Assembly (NCBI GenBank): GCA_020847045.1
Contig: JADLCT010000043.1
Location: forward strand, 1-64,000
DNA: 64,000 bases
Direction: 5' to 3'
Source of the DNA: Bryobacterales bacterium
GTDB lineage: Bacteria; Acidobacteriota; Terriglobia; Bryobacterales; Bryobacteraceae
This document shows, piece after piece, positions 1-11,582 of this stretch. Numbering within the stretch: position 1 is the stretch's first letter; each line of letters begins with the position of its first letter. The position numbers and the translations under genes are program-made. The notes beneath the pieces were generated by a model. That model saw only the letters and a list, made by a program, of their open reading frames with translations, was not told the origin of the DNA and made no database searches.

Positions 1-3171
<3,171 letters not shown>

Positions 3172-3206
3172 CCGCGCCCAATAGCCACCACACAACGGAA
3201 ATCGCA

Positions 3207-3232
3207 AGCCCCGGACTACGGTCCGGGGCTTT
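3207..3232 (+). terminator. rpoC rho-independent terminator
   Basis: A perfect 10-bp stem (3207-3216 with 3221-3230) closes a TACG tetraloop, 35 bases after the rpoC stop. The arm ends in TTT, but the T tract is short. The position and stem strength support termination of the rpo operon. Confidence 0.8.
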
Positions 3233-3235
3233 GTG

Positions 3236-3241
3236 TATTAT
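3236..3241 (+). promoter_or_regulatory. -10-like TATTAT, leaderless-type promoter for the esterase gene
   Basis: TATTAT lies 8 bases before the ATG at 3250 and directly after the rpoC terminator. A transcript from it would begin at or within a few bases of the start codon. No clear -35 is possible, because the terminator stem occupies that place. Confidence 0.45.
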
Positions 3242-3249
3242 GAGGGTCC

Positions 3250-4317
3250 ATGCGCACCGCCACCGCATCACTCTTACTCGCCGCGGCGCTCCTGCCTGGA
3301 GCGCCTCTGCCTGAGCAGGCCACTCCCAAGGGCACGCCCGTCCGCATCACGGTCCATGCCGCCTCGCTCGAAGGCAACCTCTCCTCGGACCCCGCCGCGC
3401 GTAGCGTCTCCGTCTGGCTTCCGCCCAACTATGACAAGGAGACCAAGCGCCGCTACCCCGTCGTCTACTTTCTGCATGGCTTCAGCGACAGCGACCAGAA
3501 GTGGTTCCGCGACGAGAAGCACTGGATCAACCTGCCCAAGACGCTCGATGAGGCGGCCGCCGCTGGCTCTGGCGGCATGATCGTCGTCATGCCGGACGCC
3601 TATACGCGTTTCGGCGGCAGCATGTATTCGAGCTCCCCGGCGACGGGCGATTGGGAGAGCTTTGTCGCGCGCGAGTTGGTGTCCTATATGGATTCCCACT
3701 ACCGCACGTTGCCCCGCCGCGAGAGCCGCGCGCTGGCCGGACACTCCATGGGAGGCTACGGCACGATTCGCATCGGCATGAAGTTTCCCGAGGTCTTCAG
3801 CGCCTTGTACGCGCTAAGCCCGTGCTGCCTGTCTCCCGGCTTCGGCACGGGAGGGCGCGGCGCCACGCTGGATTTTTCGCACGTTCGCACGGACGCCGAT
3901 GTCGCCCAGCTCAGCTTTGGCGGCAAGGTAATGCTGGCCGCTTCAGCGGCATGGTCACCCAATCCCGCGAATCCGCCGCTCTATGTGGATCTGCCGTTTC
4001 AGGACGGCGCCCTTGTCGCCAGCGTGCAGCAGCGCTGGACCGCCAACGCCCCGCTCGCGTTCCTCGATCAGTACATCGCGCACCTCAAGCGCTACAAGGC
4101 CATCGCCTTCGACGCCGGAGACAAGGACTCCGGCATAGCCCGCGACAGCCGCGTGCTGGATGCCCGGCTCACAGCCTACGGCATCACGCATCGGTTCGCC
4201 ATCTACGACGGCGATCACCTGAACCGTATCGCCGGGCGGATTGTGACCGAGGTTATGCCCCTGTTTGCTCGCACGCTCGACAGCGGTCCGGTGAAAAAGC
4301 CGCGCGCCGCGCGTTAA
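3250..4317 (+). CDS. Secreted esterase, S-formylglutathione hydrolase/tributyrin esterase family
   Basis: This is an alpha/beta hydrolase of the esterase D family, 355 residues, probably exported: the first 24 residues form a signal peptide. The nucleophile elbow GHSMGGYG is near residue 171. The remaining triad members are probably the aspartate in FDAGDKDSG near 290 and the histidine in YDGDHLN near 323. The sequence FLHGFSDSD near residue 75 fits the oxyanion-hole strand of this family. The substrate is unknown; short-chain or feruloyl-type esters are common for secreted members. It has its own promoter-like hexamer after the rpoC terminator and converges on the next gene, with a 4-base tail-to-tail overlap (TTAA) at 4314-4317. 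Confidence 0.85.
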   Translation: MRTATASLLLAAALLPGAPLPEQATPKGTPVRITVHAASLEGNLSSDPAARSVSVWLPPNYDKETKRRYPVVYFLHGFSDSDQKWFRDEKHWINLPKTLDEAAAAGSGGMIVVMPDAYTRFGGSMYSSSPATGDWESFVARELVSYMDSHYRTLPRRESRALAGHSMGGYGTIRIGMKFPEVFSALYALSPCCLSPGFGTGGRGATLDFSHVRTDADVAQLSFGGKVMLAASAAWSPNPANPPLYVDLPFQDGALVASVQQRWTANAPLAFLDQYIAHLKRYKAIAFDAGDKDSGIARDSRVLDARLTAYGITHRFAIYDGDHLNRIAGRIVTEVMPLFARTLDSGPVKKPRAAR

Positions 4318-5810
4318 GGCAGCATTTCATAGATCACATAGGCAAAGCGCTGGGAATCCGGCGCCCAGGAGTTCACGTTGATGGATCCCTGCCCGCCGAA
4401 AAAGGTGGTCAGCGTTTCGATTTCAGGCCGGGCCGCCACGCGCCGCCCTGGCAGGTTCATCATGCGCAGAGCCATGCCCGGCATGCGGCCCCCGTGGCCC
4501 TCCGTGCCAGGCGGGAAGGAAAGGAAGACCAGCCGCTTTCCGTCCGGCGAGGGGTGGGGAAACCAGTCCTCCCAGGCGTCGTTCGTGATCCTCTGCGCGT
4601 GCTTGTCGCCCGCGCCCGCGCCCGCGGCCGGCATGCGCCAGAGGTTCCAACCGTCCTTGCGGTCTGAGTTGAAGTAGATCCACTTGCCGTCGGGTGAATA
4701 GTCGGGGCCGTCGTCATAGGCGCCCGCCGAGGTGAGCCTCTGCTCCTGGCCACCCTCGCGCGCCACGCGGAACAGTTCGAACGTCCCGTTCCGCTGCCCC
4801 ACGAAGGCGAGCCACTTGCCGTCCGGCGACCAGCCGTGAAAGTAGCTGGGCGCGAGTGGAGTCAGCAGCTTCACGTCCGCGCCCCCGGCCGTGGCCACAT
4901 AAACCTGGGACTGCCGCGACGACGGGCTCGACGCTGAAAACCCGAGCCAGCGGCCATCGCGCGAAAGATCGTGGTCGTTGTTGCAGCGGTAGCCGCCGCC
5001 GGCCAGCGGAATCGCCTGCGGCTTCGGATCGTCCAGCGGAAGGCGGTAGAGAGTGCCGCCCGTGTTGATCAGCAGCCAGCCGCCATCACGCGACCAGTTG
5101 GGCGCCTCCACGACATCGCCGGTTTCATACAGGATCCGCGACGTTCTGCTCCGCACATCATAGATGGCCACCTTGCTTCTGTAACGCGGCTGCCGCTCCA
5201 GGCGCACGTTGTAAAAGACGGCCGTCTCCAGCCGGCTCGCATCGTGCGACGATACGCCCAGCCCCGCATACACGGGATCGCTCAGTTGCACCGTCACCGG
5301 CCCCGCCGCCACCCATTCGCCTCCCGGCGCCGCAACCTGTGCGGTGAACTGCGCACCGCGCCGCTGCAGCCTGATCCGCACGGGCGCCTGCGCCAGTGAG
5401 CGCCGCTCCTCCGTTCGTCCACCCGCCGTGGCGCGGTACTGCAACGCCGCCAAACCGTCGCCGTGCAGAGCCACATCCGCGTAAGCCGAATCAGCAGTCA
5501 AATCCTGCCGGACCATCAGCACGGCCTTGCGATGCGGATTACCGCCCTCGCCCAGAAAACGCACATCGGCCGTCAGCGTGAAATCGCCGCTTAGGCGCGA
5601 ATAGGCGAAGTGGAAGGCGTCGCGCGCCGCCCATATATTCTCGCCGCCGCCCGTCACGCGGTACTCGCCCGTGGCGGCCTCGAAGGCAACGCCGCCGGCC
5701 AGAGGCGTTTCGCCGATGCCACCGTGAGTCACTGAAAACAGAGCCGTCTGCCCGGCCGCGGAGAAGGCCGCCAGCAGGCAGAGAAGGGAACCGGCCACAG
5801 CGGAACGCAT
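4314..5810 (-). CDS. Secreted TolB-like beta-propeller protein with PD40 repeats
   Basis: This 498-residue protein starts with a signal peptide (about 20 residues). Residues ~25-200 look like a DUF1349-type beta-sandwich. The remainder is a TolB/PD40 propeller: the repeat SPDGKW(L/I) followed by aromatic-rich strands recurs about five times (for example WSPDGKWLAF, YSPDGKWIYF, SPDGKRLVF). The domain pair suggests binding of carbohydrate or another polymer outside the cytoplasm. There is no catalytic motif and no tol/pal neighbour, so it is not TolB itself. A TATGCT hexamer lies 9 bases before the ATG. Confidence 0.75.
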   Translation of the reverse strand: MRSAVAGSLLCLLAAFSAAGQTALFSVTHGGIGETPLAGGVAFEAATGEYRVTGGGENIWAARDAFHFAYSRLSGDFTLTADVRFLGEGGNPHRKAVLMVRQDLTADSAYADVALHGDGLAALQYRATAGGRTEERRSLAQAPVRIRLQRRGAQFTAQVAAPGGEWVAAGPVTVQLSDPVYAGLGVSSHDASRLETAVFYNVRLERQPRYRSKVAIYDVRSRTSRILYETGDVVEAPNWSRDGGWLLINTGGTLYRLPLDDPKPQAIPLAGGGYRCNNDHDLSRDGRWLGFSASSPSSRQSQVYVATAGGADVKLLTPLAPSYFHGWSPDGKWLAFVGQRNGTFELFRVAREGGQEQRLTSAGAYDDGPDYSPDGKWIYFNSDRKDGWNLWRMPAAGAGAGDKHAQRITNDAWEDWFPHPSPDGKRLVFLSFPPGTEGHGGRMPGMALRMMNLPGRRVAARPEIETLTTFFGGQGSINVNSWAPDSQRFAYVIYEMLP

Positions 5811-5819
5811 ATTCGCGAC

Positions 5820-5825
5820 AGCATA
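5820..5825 (-). promoter_or_regulatory. -10-like TATGCT, leaderless-type promoter for the TolB-like gene
   Basis: On the minus strand TATGCT ends 9 bases before the ATG whose first base is 5810. No Shine-Dalgarno sequence lies between them. Confidence 0.4.
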
Positions 5826-5892
5826 TCACCGGCGGCGCGCCGCCGTTTGCGCTGTTTTCCCGCGCCACCGCGCGTGTTTCAGTGAGACGCTC

Positions 5893-6837
5893 ATGCGCGC
5901 CGCTGCCATACTCCTCCTGGTATCCGCCGCCACGGCAGGCATTGCGGTACTGGTTCCGCAAAAGCCGGATCTCCCTCCTCCGGGCCGGTTCGTGACGGTG
6001 GACGGCGCGCGTCTCCATTTATGGTGCACCGGCCAGGGCTCGCCCACCATCGTGCTGGAGGCCGGGCTCGGCGGCACAATGCTTTCCTGGGCGTGGCTTC
6101 AGCCGGAGCTGGCGCGTTCCACTCGCGTATGCTCTTACGACCGCCCTGGCATGGGCTGGTCCGAACCGCTGGCCCATCCGCGCGATGGCCGCTCGCAGGC
6201 GCGCCTGCTGCATCGTCTTCTGGCCGCCGCGGGCGAGCAGGGGCCCTACATTCTCGCGGGACACTCCATCGGCGGCGCCTATGTCCGGCTCTTCCGCGAT
6301 CAGTACCGGAACGAGGTGGCCGGGCTCATCCTGATCGACTCGGTTCAGCCCGGTTATTGCGAACGGATGCCCGGCGCGGAAGAGAGCGTTCATTCGCTGT
6401 CCGTCCGCCTTTCCTTGTGCCGCCGCGCCGCGGTGCTGCCGCTTGCCCCCGTGCTGCTGCCCCGCATGGCCGCGTGGGAGGATCTGCCCGCGCCCGCGCA
6501 GCCCGCCGCCACAAGCTTCGAACGGTCATCCCGTCAGATAGAATCCATGGAGCGCGAGACCTCCGAATGGTTTCCCACCCTGAAGCAGGTGGCGCAGGCG
6601 CGCCCGTTGCGTGATCTGCCGTTGCTGGTGCTTTCCTCGGAATCGGCCGCGGGACCGGTCCGCCCGGAATGGATGCCCTACTGGCGGGAGATGCAGAAGG
6701 ATCTCGGCACGCTGTCGCGGCAATCGGTTTCGCACACGGTGCCGGGCGCCAACCAGAAAACCATCATTGTGAACCGCACGCACGCGCGGTTCGTCATGCG
6801 CGCCATGCTGGACTGGATGTGCGCGGTCTCGCTGTAG
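5893..6837 (+). CDS. Exported or membrane-anchored alpha/beta hydrolase
   Basis: This is a 314-residue alpha/beta hydrolase with an N-terminal hydrophobic segment (residues 1-20) that is either a signal peptide or an anchor. The cap strand CSYDRPGMGWSE near residue 84 and the nucleophile elbow GHSIGGAYV near 122 are typical of proteins annotated as alpha/beta fold hydrolases. A histidine in MIVNRTHARF-like context near 296 (NRTHARF) is the likely triad histidine. The substrate cannot be told from sequence. It stands alone between a divergent TolB-like gene and a convergent glycosyltransferase operon. Only a weak GTGAG precedes the start. Confidence 0.8.
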   Translation: MRAAAILLLVSAATAGIAVLVPQKPDLPPPGRFVTVDGARLHLWCTGQGSPTIVLEAGLGGTMLSWAWLQPELARSTRVCSYDRPGMGWSEPLAHPRDGRSQARLLHRLLAAAGEQGPYILAGHSIGGAYVRLFRDQYRNEVAGLILIDSVQPGYCERMPGAEESVHSLSVRLSLCRRAAVLPLAPVLLPRMAAWEDLPAPAQPAATSFERSSRQIESMERETSEWFPTLKQVAQARPLRDLPLLVLSSESAAGPVRPEWMPYWREMQKDLGTLSRQSVSHTVPGANQKTIIVNRTHARFVMRAMLDWMCAVSL

Positions 6838-6870
6838 CGCAACGGCGCCCGCGGGGCGAGTGCCGCTTTG

Positions 6871-6891
6871 CCGTGGCTCAGAGAGCCACGG
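6871..6891. repeat. Perfect inverted repeat over the stop codon of the glycosyltransferase gene
   Basis: CCGTGGCTC and GAGCCACGG (9 bp) flank a 3-base loop that is itself part of the TGA stop (6878-6880) of the minus-strand gene. It lies between two convergent genes and could act as a bidirectional terminator. There is no T tract on either strand, so that role is uncertain. Confidence 0.4.
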
Positions 6892-7732
6892 AAGCCAGCG
6901 CTTCGGCGGCCGCGCGCGTGGAGTCTATGCCTGACTCGCCGGCCACGACGGCCAGCCGCCCGTGCTGATCGTCGAAGCGCCGGTGGAAAGCAATCGCCGT
7001 GTGGCGCGAACGCAGATGCATGGTGTCGGCCATTGAGTTATACCCGGCGCCCGTAAAAATGTTCCGTGCGCGCCGGTAGAGATTCGCCGCCGGAAAGTAG
7101 TCGAACACGGGCGCGCTTAGCCCGGCGGCCGTCGTGATGGCCACCACGCGCAGGCCGCGCGCGCACGCCATCAGCCGTTCCACCTCCGCCGGCGGTCCGC
7201 TGTGCACCACCAGCGCGGCGCCCTCATCCAGAGCCCCCACCAGGGGCGCCGGAGGCGGCGTGGCAATTCGCCCGGGCGCCAGACGCACGCGTCCAGGCAC
7301 ACGCACCAGTTCGCCGGACAATCGCGCGTCATGTTCCGGGGCCAGCGGCTCAATGGCGACCGTCAGGGCAAAGCCGCGCCAGGCATCCGGCGGCGCATCA
7401 TAAGACTCCAGCCGCAGCCGCCGCGCCATGTGGACCATCGGCGTCTCCGGCCGGAGCTTCCACTCGCCGCGAAAGCCTTGTGGAAACGTATCGGCCACGG
7501 CTACGCGCGGCGCGCGTTCGGCCAGCAATCGCGGCGCATCCACGGCCCAGGAGCGCGTAGCAAGCCTCGTCACACGAAGCCGGACCATCCGCGCAACAGC
7601 CTGGGCAAACGGCGAATTCGTGGCGATCTCCGGTTCGAAGCCCAACTCGCGCAGCTCGATGCACAGCGCCACGGCGCGTGTCAGATGGCCCAGCCCAGAG
7701 CCCGGCGCGAAGTAGAGCAGGGACCGGCTCAT
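6878..7732 (-). CDS. GT-B fold glycosyltransferase, MurG/GT28-like
   Basis: This 284-residue protein has the N-terminal glycine-rich start of MurG-type GT-B enzymes (FAPGSGLGHLTRA, residues 8-20). It also has a C-terminal acceptor/donor segment FTGAGYNSMADTM near 228-240, which matches the conserved GT28 C-terminal motif. It probably transfers a sugar from a nucleotide donor, but the donor and acceptor are unknown. It is the last gene of a five-gene minus operon and overlaps the preceding GT4 gene by 4 bases (ATGA). It is shorter than MurG (about 350 residues) and carries no mur neighbours. Confidence 0.7.
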   Translation of the reverse strand: MSRSLLYFAPGSGLGHLTRAVALCIELRELGFEPEIATNSPFAQAVARMVRLRVTRLATRSWAVDAPRLLAERAPRVAVADTFPQGFRGEWKLRPETPMVHMARRLRLESYDAPPDAWRGFALTVAIEPLAPEHDARLSGELVRVPGRVRLAPGRIATPPPAPLVGALDEGAALVVHSGPPAEVERLMACARGLRVVAITTAAGLSAPVFDYFPAANLYRRARNIFTGAGYNSMADTMHLRSRHTAIAFHRRFDDQHGRLAVVAGESGIDSTRAAAEALASVAL

Positions 7733-8874
7733 CCGGCCGCCGCCGTGGCCGCCTCCAGCAGGGCTTCGATCGCATCCAACTCCGCTCGCGGCGTAAACCG
7801 CTCCGCCACGCTGGACCGCGCGCGCGACGACATGGCCGCCAGGGCGTCATCGCTCAGCCCTGCCGCACGGCGCGTGGCCTCTGCCGCCGCCGCGCGATTC
7901 TCCGCGGCGAACAGAAAGCCGGTGACGCCATCTTCCACCACGCTTGCCATGGCGCCCGCATCGGAAGCCACGGGCACGGCGCCGCAGGCCATCGCCTCCA
8001 GCAGCACGTTGGGCATGCCCTCGAACGCCGAAGGCATGGCCACGAAGTCGCACGCGGCATACAGGGCGGGCAGTTCGCCGGGTGCGCAGAAGGGCAGCCG
8101 CAGGGAAGGCGGCGCCAGCGCCGGGTCGCCCAGGATGCGCGAGGTCTCCTCATCGGCCGTTCCCACGATCAGCAGCGAGATCCGCCCCAACAGCCCGGCA
8201 TCGCGCACGGCTTCCAACCAGAACGGAACCCGCTTCTTGAATTTCAACTCGCCGATCAGGCCGAACACGCGGCATTCTCCGGCGTGCAAAAGCGAACGTA
8301 CCTCGTTCCGCCGGGCGGCATCGCCCGCTAGCAACTCCCAACGCGCCGCATCCACGCTGTTCGGTGTCCAGCGCACAATGCGCCCGGGATAAAGAGCCGC
8401 GATGCGGTCCACCTTCTCCTGTGACACGGCGCCAATGGCGGCGGCTCGTGCGAAGGCTTCGCGCACCCAGCCACCGCGCCTCGGCAGAAACCAGTCGCGG
8501 TCGAAATCGTTGCCGCGCACCAGGCACACGGAGGGCAGGCCGAGCCAGGCTGCGAAACTGGAGGCGTTGCAGCCCGCCCACGAAGCGCCAAAGCCCACCA
8601 CGCACTGGTAGGCTTGGCGCGCATGACGTTCACGAACCGCCGTCCAGGCCATGTTGGGCGCGATCTCGGGCGAACTCTGCCGCCGGAAGTATAGATCCAC
8701 GCCGCCGCAGGTGGGGCGTTCGCCAGGCTCCACCGCCGCGCCGCCCAGCACCACCACATCCACCTCATGGCCGCGCCGGCGCAAGCCGCGCACCTGCCGC
8801 GCGCAACTCACGGCCATGCCGCCCTTGGCCGGCGGGTACCTTTCGGTGACCCACAGAATTCTGCTTGGCTTCAT
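7729..8874 (-). CDS. Glycosyltransferase family 4
   Basis: This 381-residue GT-B enzyme opens with LWVTERYPPAKGGMAVSCAR, the acceptor-side start of GT4 proteins. It ends with the donor-binding region containing MPSAFEGMPNVLLEAMACG (E-x7-E motif) near residues 280-300. It should transfer a sugar from a nucleotide-sugar, with retention, to a lipid- or glycan-linked acceptor at the cytoplasmic membrane. It is fourth in the operon: 9 bases after the zinc-finger gene and overlapping the next gene by 4 bases. Together with the other two transferases it suggests assembly of an exopolysaccharide or glycolipid. Confidence 0.88.
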   Translation of the reverse strand: MKPSRILWVTERYPPAKGGMAVSCARQVRGLRRRGHEVDVVVLGGAAVEPGERPTCGGVDLYFRRQSSPEIAPNMAWTAVRERHARQAYQCVVGFGASWAGCNASSFAAWLGLPSVCLVRGNDFDRDWFLPRRGGWVREAFARAAAIGAVSQEKVDRIAALYPGRIVRWTPNSVDAARWELLAGDAARRNEVRSLLHAGECRVFGLIGELKFKKRVPFWLEAVRDAGLLGRISLLIVGTADEETSRILGDPALAPPSLRLPFCAPGELPALYAACDFVAMPSAFEGMPNVLLEAMACGAVPVASDAGAMASVVEDGVTGFLFAAENRAAAAEATRRAAGLSDDALAAMSSRARSSVAERFTPRAELDAIEALLEAATAAAG

Positions 8875-8883
8875 CGTCCGGGC

Positions 8884-9213
8884 TTAGGTGTCGAAAGGGT
8901 CGTAATCGTCCTGATGGGGGGGCGCCATGCCGGCCGTCCCCGGCGTCACCGACGCCCGGTCGCCCGGGGTGAAGTAGGTGGCCGCGCCGAACTCGTTCTC
9001 GCCGCCATAGGTGCTGTAGTAGTTCTGGCGCATGGCCGCCTCGCGCCCCGCTTCGCTGTCGTTGAAGCCCCCCGACAGGGCCATGCAGTCCGTGCACATG
9101 CCGCCGGCCATGTGCATCGCGCACAGGGCTTTCCCGCACTGCGGACACGCCCCGATGGCGGGCTGCCCGCAACCGCGCAAAACCAGCAATCCGGCGCTTG
9201 CCATGCAACTCAT
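8884..9213 (-). CDS. Small zinc-finger protein, B-box/zinc-ribbon-like, function unknown
   Basis: This 109-residue protein has a compact cysteine/histidine cluster in its first 50 residues: C-x7-C-x2-C-x4-C-x2-H-x5-C-x2-C (from CGQPAIGACPQCGKALC). The spacing fits a B-box or double zinc-ribbon fold. The rest is polar, glycine- and acid-rich, and ends in YDPFDT, so it is probably disordered. I do not recognise a family function. Its start overlaps the stop of the preceding membrane-protein gene by 4 bases (ATGA), so the two are translationally coupled and may act together. Confidence 0.65.
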   Translation of the reverse strand: MSCMASAGLLVLRGCGQPAIGACPQCGKALCAMHMAGGMCTDCMALSGGFNDSEAGREAAMRQNYYSTYGGENEFGAATYFTPGDRASVTPGTAGMAPPHQDDYDPFDT

Positions 9214-10136
9214 GAACCCACCTCCGTCGAGGGCATCATCGCTCCATGCAGCCGCAGCAACAGCCCCACCACCTCACGTCCCGGTGGCGCATCGCCGGGC
9301 GCGTCGCCCGATCCTTTGAATCTCCAGAAGCGCTCCATGCGCGCGCACATCACGCCGTCCTTTTCCACCAGTTTCACCTTCTCCAATCTCGGATCCATGC
9401 GGGCTTGCAGAGAGGCCTCGTCCCAGCGCACGGCTTCGGGCGGCATCAGCGTCGCGCGGGCCACGCACTCCTTCCGCCATTTGGTCTTGAACTTGGTTTT
9501 GCCCCGTCTGTTCCGCTTGGTCACGTTCAGCCGGATCCAGGTGGTGTCGAACTGCAGCACAGCCGTGGCGCCGTCCACCAACGGCAGGCGCACCTCGCAC
9601 CAGGGATCCTTGAAGGTGTGCTCCTTGCCCTTGACGTAGTTTCCCGGCGGCGCCGGGCGCTCGTTGGTCTTCTTGCGGTCCACGGGCCCGGACAGATCCA
9701 TCTGCACGCGGAGCTTCTGCTCTGGGTCGAGATCGTTCGCCAGGTCACGCAGAACCGGCCGCAGGCAGGTGCGGAAATCGTTGATCAGATCCTGCTTCTT
9801 CAATTTCCGGTAGAGCACCGTTTGCCAGATCGCCAGCACAAGCATCGCGGGCGGCAGCAGCCACACCAGATTTGTACCCAAGAACTCCCCTGAAATTGCG
9901 GCCGCGAAGATCCCCAGAAACGATAGAACGTAGAGCACGATCATCCAGACCATCGTCCTGCGGGTCTTTTTTTCGTTGACCTCATCGAAGTGCGCCAGTT
10001 CGCCCAGCACCTTCATCAACCGTCGCACCTCCCAGTTGCCGGATAAGGCGCGCGTGCGGATCGCCTCCTGCGCCTCGGGGCTGAACTGCCCGCTGAAACT
10101 CTTCCTGGCAACCGTCTGTCCGGCTTCGCTCATCAC
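9210..10136 (-). CDS. Two-helix membrane protein of unknown function
   Basis: This 308-residue protein has two adjacent transmembrane helices at about residues 62-110, a cytoplasmic-looking N-terminal helix-rich segment and a basic, beta-rich C-terminal domain of about 180 residues. No enzymatic motif is evident and I do not recognise the family. It lies inside the glycosyltransferase operon, overlapping the upstream GT4 gene and the downstream zinc-finger gene by 4 bases each. A scaffold or accessory role for surface-glycan enzymes is an inference from position only. Confidence 0.65.
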   Translation of the reverse strand: MMSEAGQTVARKSFSGQFSPEAQEAIRTRALSGNWEVRRLMKVLGELAHFDEVNEKKTRRTMVWMIVLYVLSFLGIFAAAISGEFLGTNLVWLLPPAMLVLAIWQTVLYRKLKKQDLINDFRTCLRPVLRDLANDLDPEQKLRVQMDLSGPVDRKKTNERPAPPGNYVKGKEHTFKDPWCEVRLPLVDGATAVLQFDTTWIRLNVTKRNRRGKTKFKTKWRKECVARATLMPPEAVRWDEASLQARMDPRLEKVKLVEKDGVMCARMERFWRFKGSGDAPGDAPPGREVVGLLLRLHGAMMPSTEVGS

Positions 10137-11365
10137 ATTCCTCCGTTCGCGGTGTAATGGAACATATTGTGCAACCGTTCATGCACAATACGCCAGGAAA
10201 ATGTTTCCTCGGCGCGCCGCCGCGCCGCCGCCGCCATCCTGTCCCGTTCCGCGCCTCCGTCGAACATCCGCCTCAAAGCCAGCGCCCAGGCCCGCGCATC
10301 ATCTGGCGGAGCGAGCAACCCTTCCTCGCCATCGCGAACCCACTCCCGGTTCACGGCCAGATCCGAAGCCACCACGGGCACGCCCGCCGCCAGGGACTCC
10401 ACCAGTTTCACAGGGCAGCAGCCCTGCACCGTATTGCGCGGCGTGTCGGCCAGCGGCACCGCCGTGAACCGCAGACGCCCCAGCACGCCCGCCACGCCCT
10501 CCTGACTCAGAGGTGCATGGAGAAGTACACGATCGCCCAAGCCAGCCCGTGCCACGCGCCGCTCCACCGCGCTCAGCATCTTCGGCGTGTCGCCGTGCAG
10601 GATCAGCAAGCGCGTCCGCGGACGCTCCGCCGCCATCCGGGCGAAGCCGTCCACCAGCGTCTCCACGCCCTGCCATGCCTGCAAGCCGCCCACATAGCCG
10701 CACCATTCGCCATTCTCCAATGCGGCAATGGAACAGGGAAGCGAAGCGGCGGCAAAAAATGCATCGTGCGCCACGTTGGGAATCACCTCCACGCGGCCGC
10801 CCGGCACGCCCTCGGCCATCAAAGCCCGCCTCGTCACTCCCGACACGCATAACAGGCGGCGCGCGCCGCGCAGACAAAAACGTTCCATGTCCCGCAGCTT
10901 GGCCAGCAGCACGGGATCGGCCGCCAGGCCGGGGCGCGAGTAGCCCAGTTCCCAACTGGGCAGAGCGTTGACCTCGAACACGCACGGGCAGCCGGGCTCC
11001 GAGCGCAGCAGCGGGTAGCCCCCCCACGGGTCGCGGAACACGGCCAGACGAAGGCCGCCCCGCAATGCCCGCACGTGCCCGGCGACGAAACGCGCGAAGC
11101 CGGTGGCCCGCGTCAGCAGGTCGCGCTGCCGCCGCCGGTAGCGGAAGATCTCGATGGCGCCCTCGCGCTGGTAGGCCGGCATCTCTGGTGCGCCCAGGCA
11201 CAGCAGCCGTACGCTGCCGAAGGCGCGTTCCAGGCCGCGCACCATCGAGGCGATGTGGCTGGTTGAACCCTTGGCCCTGGGGAAGACGTCGAAGGCGGCA
11301 TAGAGCGAGGCCGCGCGCATACTCATTGCGAGCGGTGGCGTGTGTGCCGGCGTTGGCTGAAGCAT
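10133..11365 (-). CDS. Glycosyltransferase family 4, first gene of the operon
   Basis: This 410-residue GT4-type enzyme has an N-terminal DVFPRAKGSTSHIASM acceptor-domain motif and a C-terminal donor domain with VKLVESLAAGVPVVASDLA near residues 325-345, where the glutamate binds the nucleotide-sugar ribose. It leads the operon to 6878. The ATG at 11365 is kept because a TATCTT hexamer lies 12 bases upstream; in-frame ATGs at 11326 and 11320, just before the conserved region, are alternatives. The N-terminal 13 residues are not typical of the family, so a later start is possible. Confidence 0.85.
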   Translation of the reverse strand: MLQPTPAHTPPLAMSMRAASLYAAFDVFPRAKGSTSHIASMVRGLERAFGSVRLLCLGAPEMPAYQREGAIEIFRYRRRQRDLLTRATGFARFVAGHVRALRGGLRLAVFRDPWGGYPLLRSEPGCPCVFEVNALPSWELGYSRPGLAADPVLLAKLRDMERFCLRGARRLLCVSGVTRRALMAEGVPGGRVEVIPNVAHDAFFAAASLPCSIAALENGEWCGYVGGLQAWQGVETLVDGFARMAAERPRTRLLILHGDTPKMLSAVERRVARAGLGDRVLLHAPLSQEGVAGVLGRLRFTAVPLADTPRNTVQGCCPVKLVESLAAGVPVVASDLAVNREWVRDGEEGLLAPPDDARAWALALRRMFDGGAERDRMAAAARRRAEETFSWRIVHERLHNMFHYTANGGM

Positions 11366-11377
11366 GGGTCCCGGAAA

Positions 11378-11383
11378 AAGATA
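11378..11383 (-). promoter_or_regulatory. -10-like TATCTT for the glycosyltransferase operon
   Basis: TATCTT on the minus strand ends 12 bases before the ATG at 11365. The leader would be only a few bases long. Confidence 0.35.
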
Positions 11384-11582
11384 TCATGCCACGCGCGCCG
11401 CTTCCCGGCACTGTCCCGGCTCCCTCTTTCCACCGTGAAACGGTACGATGCAAAGATGCGAATGACGCCCGCCCGCGAAAGTGCGATGGTTCAAGAAGAT
11501 TTTGTCATTTTGTCCGTGTTCGTGGGCCGCTTCCCGATTGGCCCGGCGCGTGCATCGGCTGGTGTGAGGTCAAATACCACGG

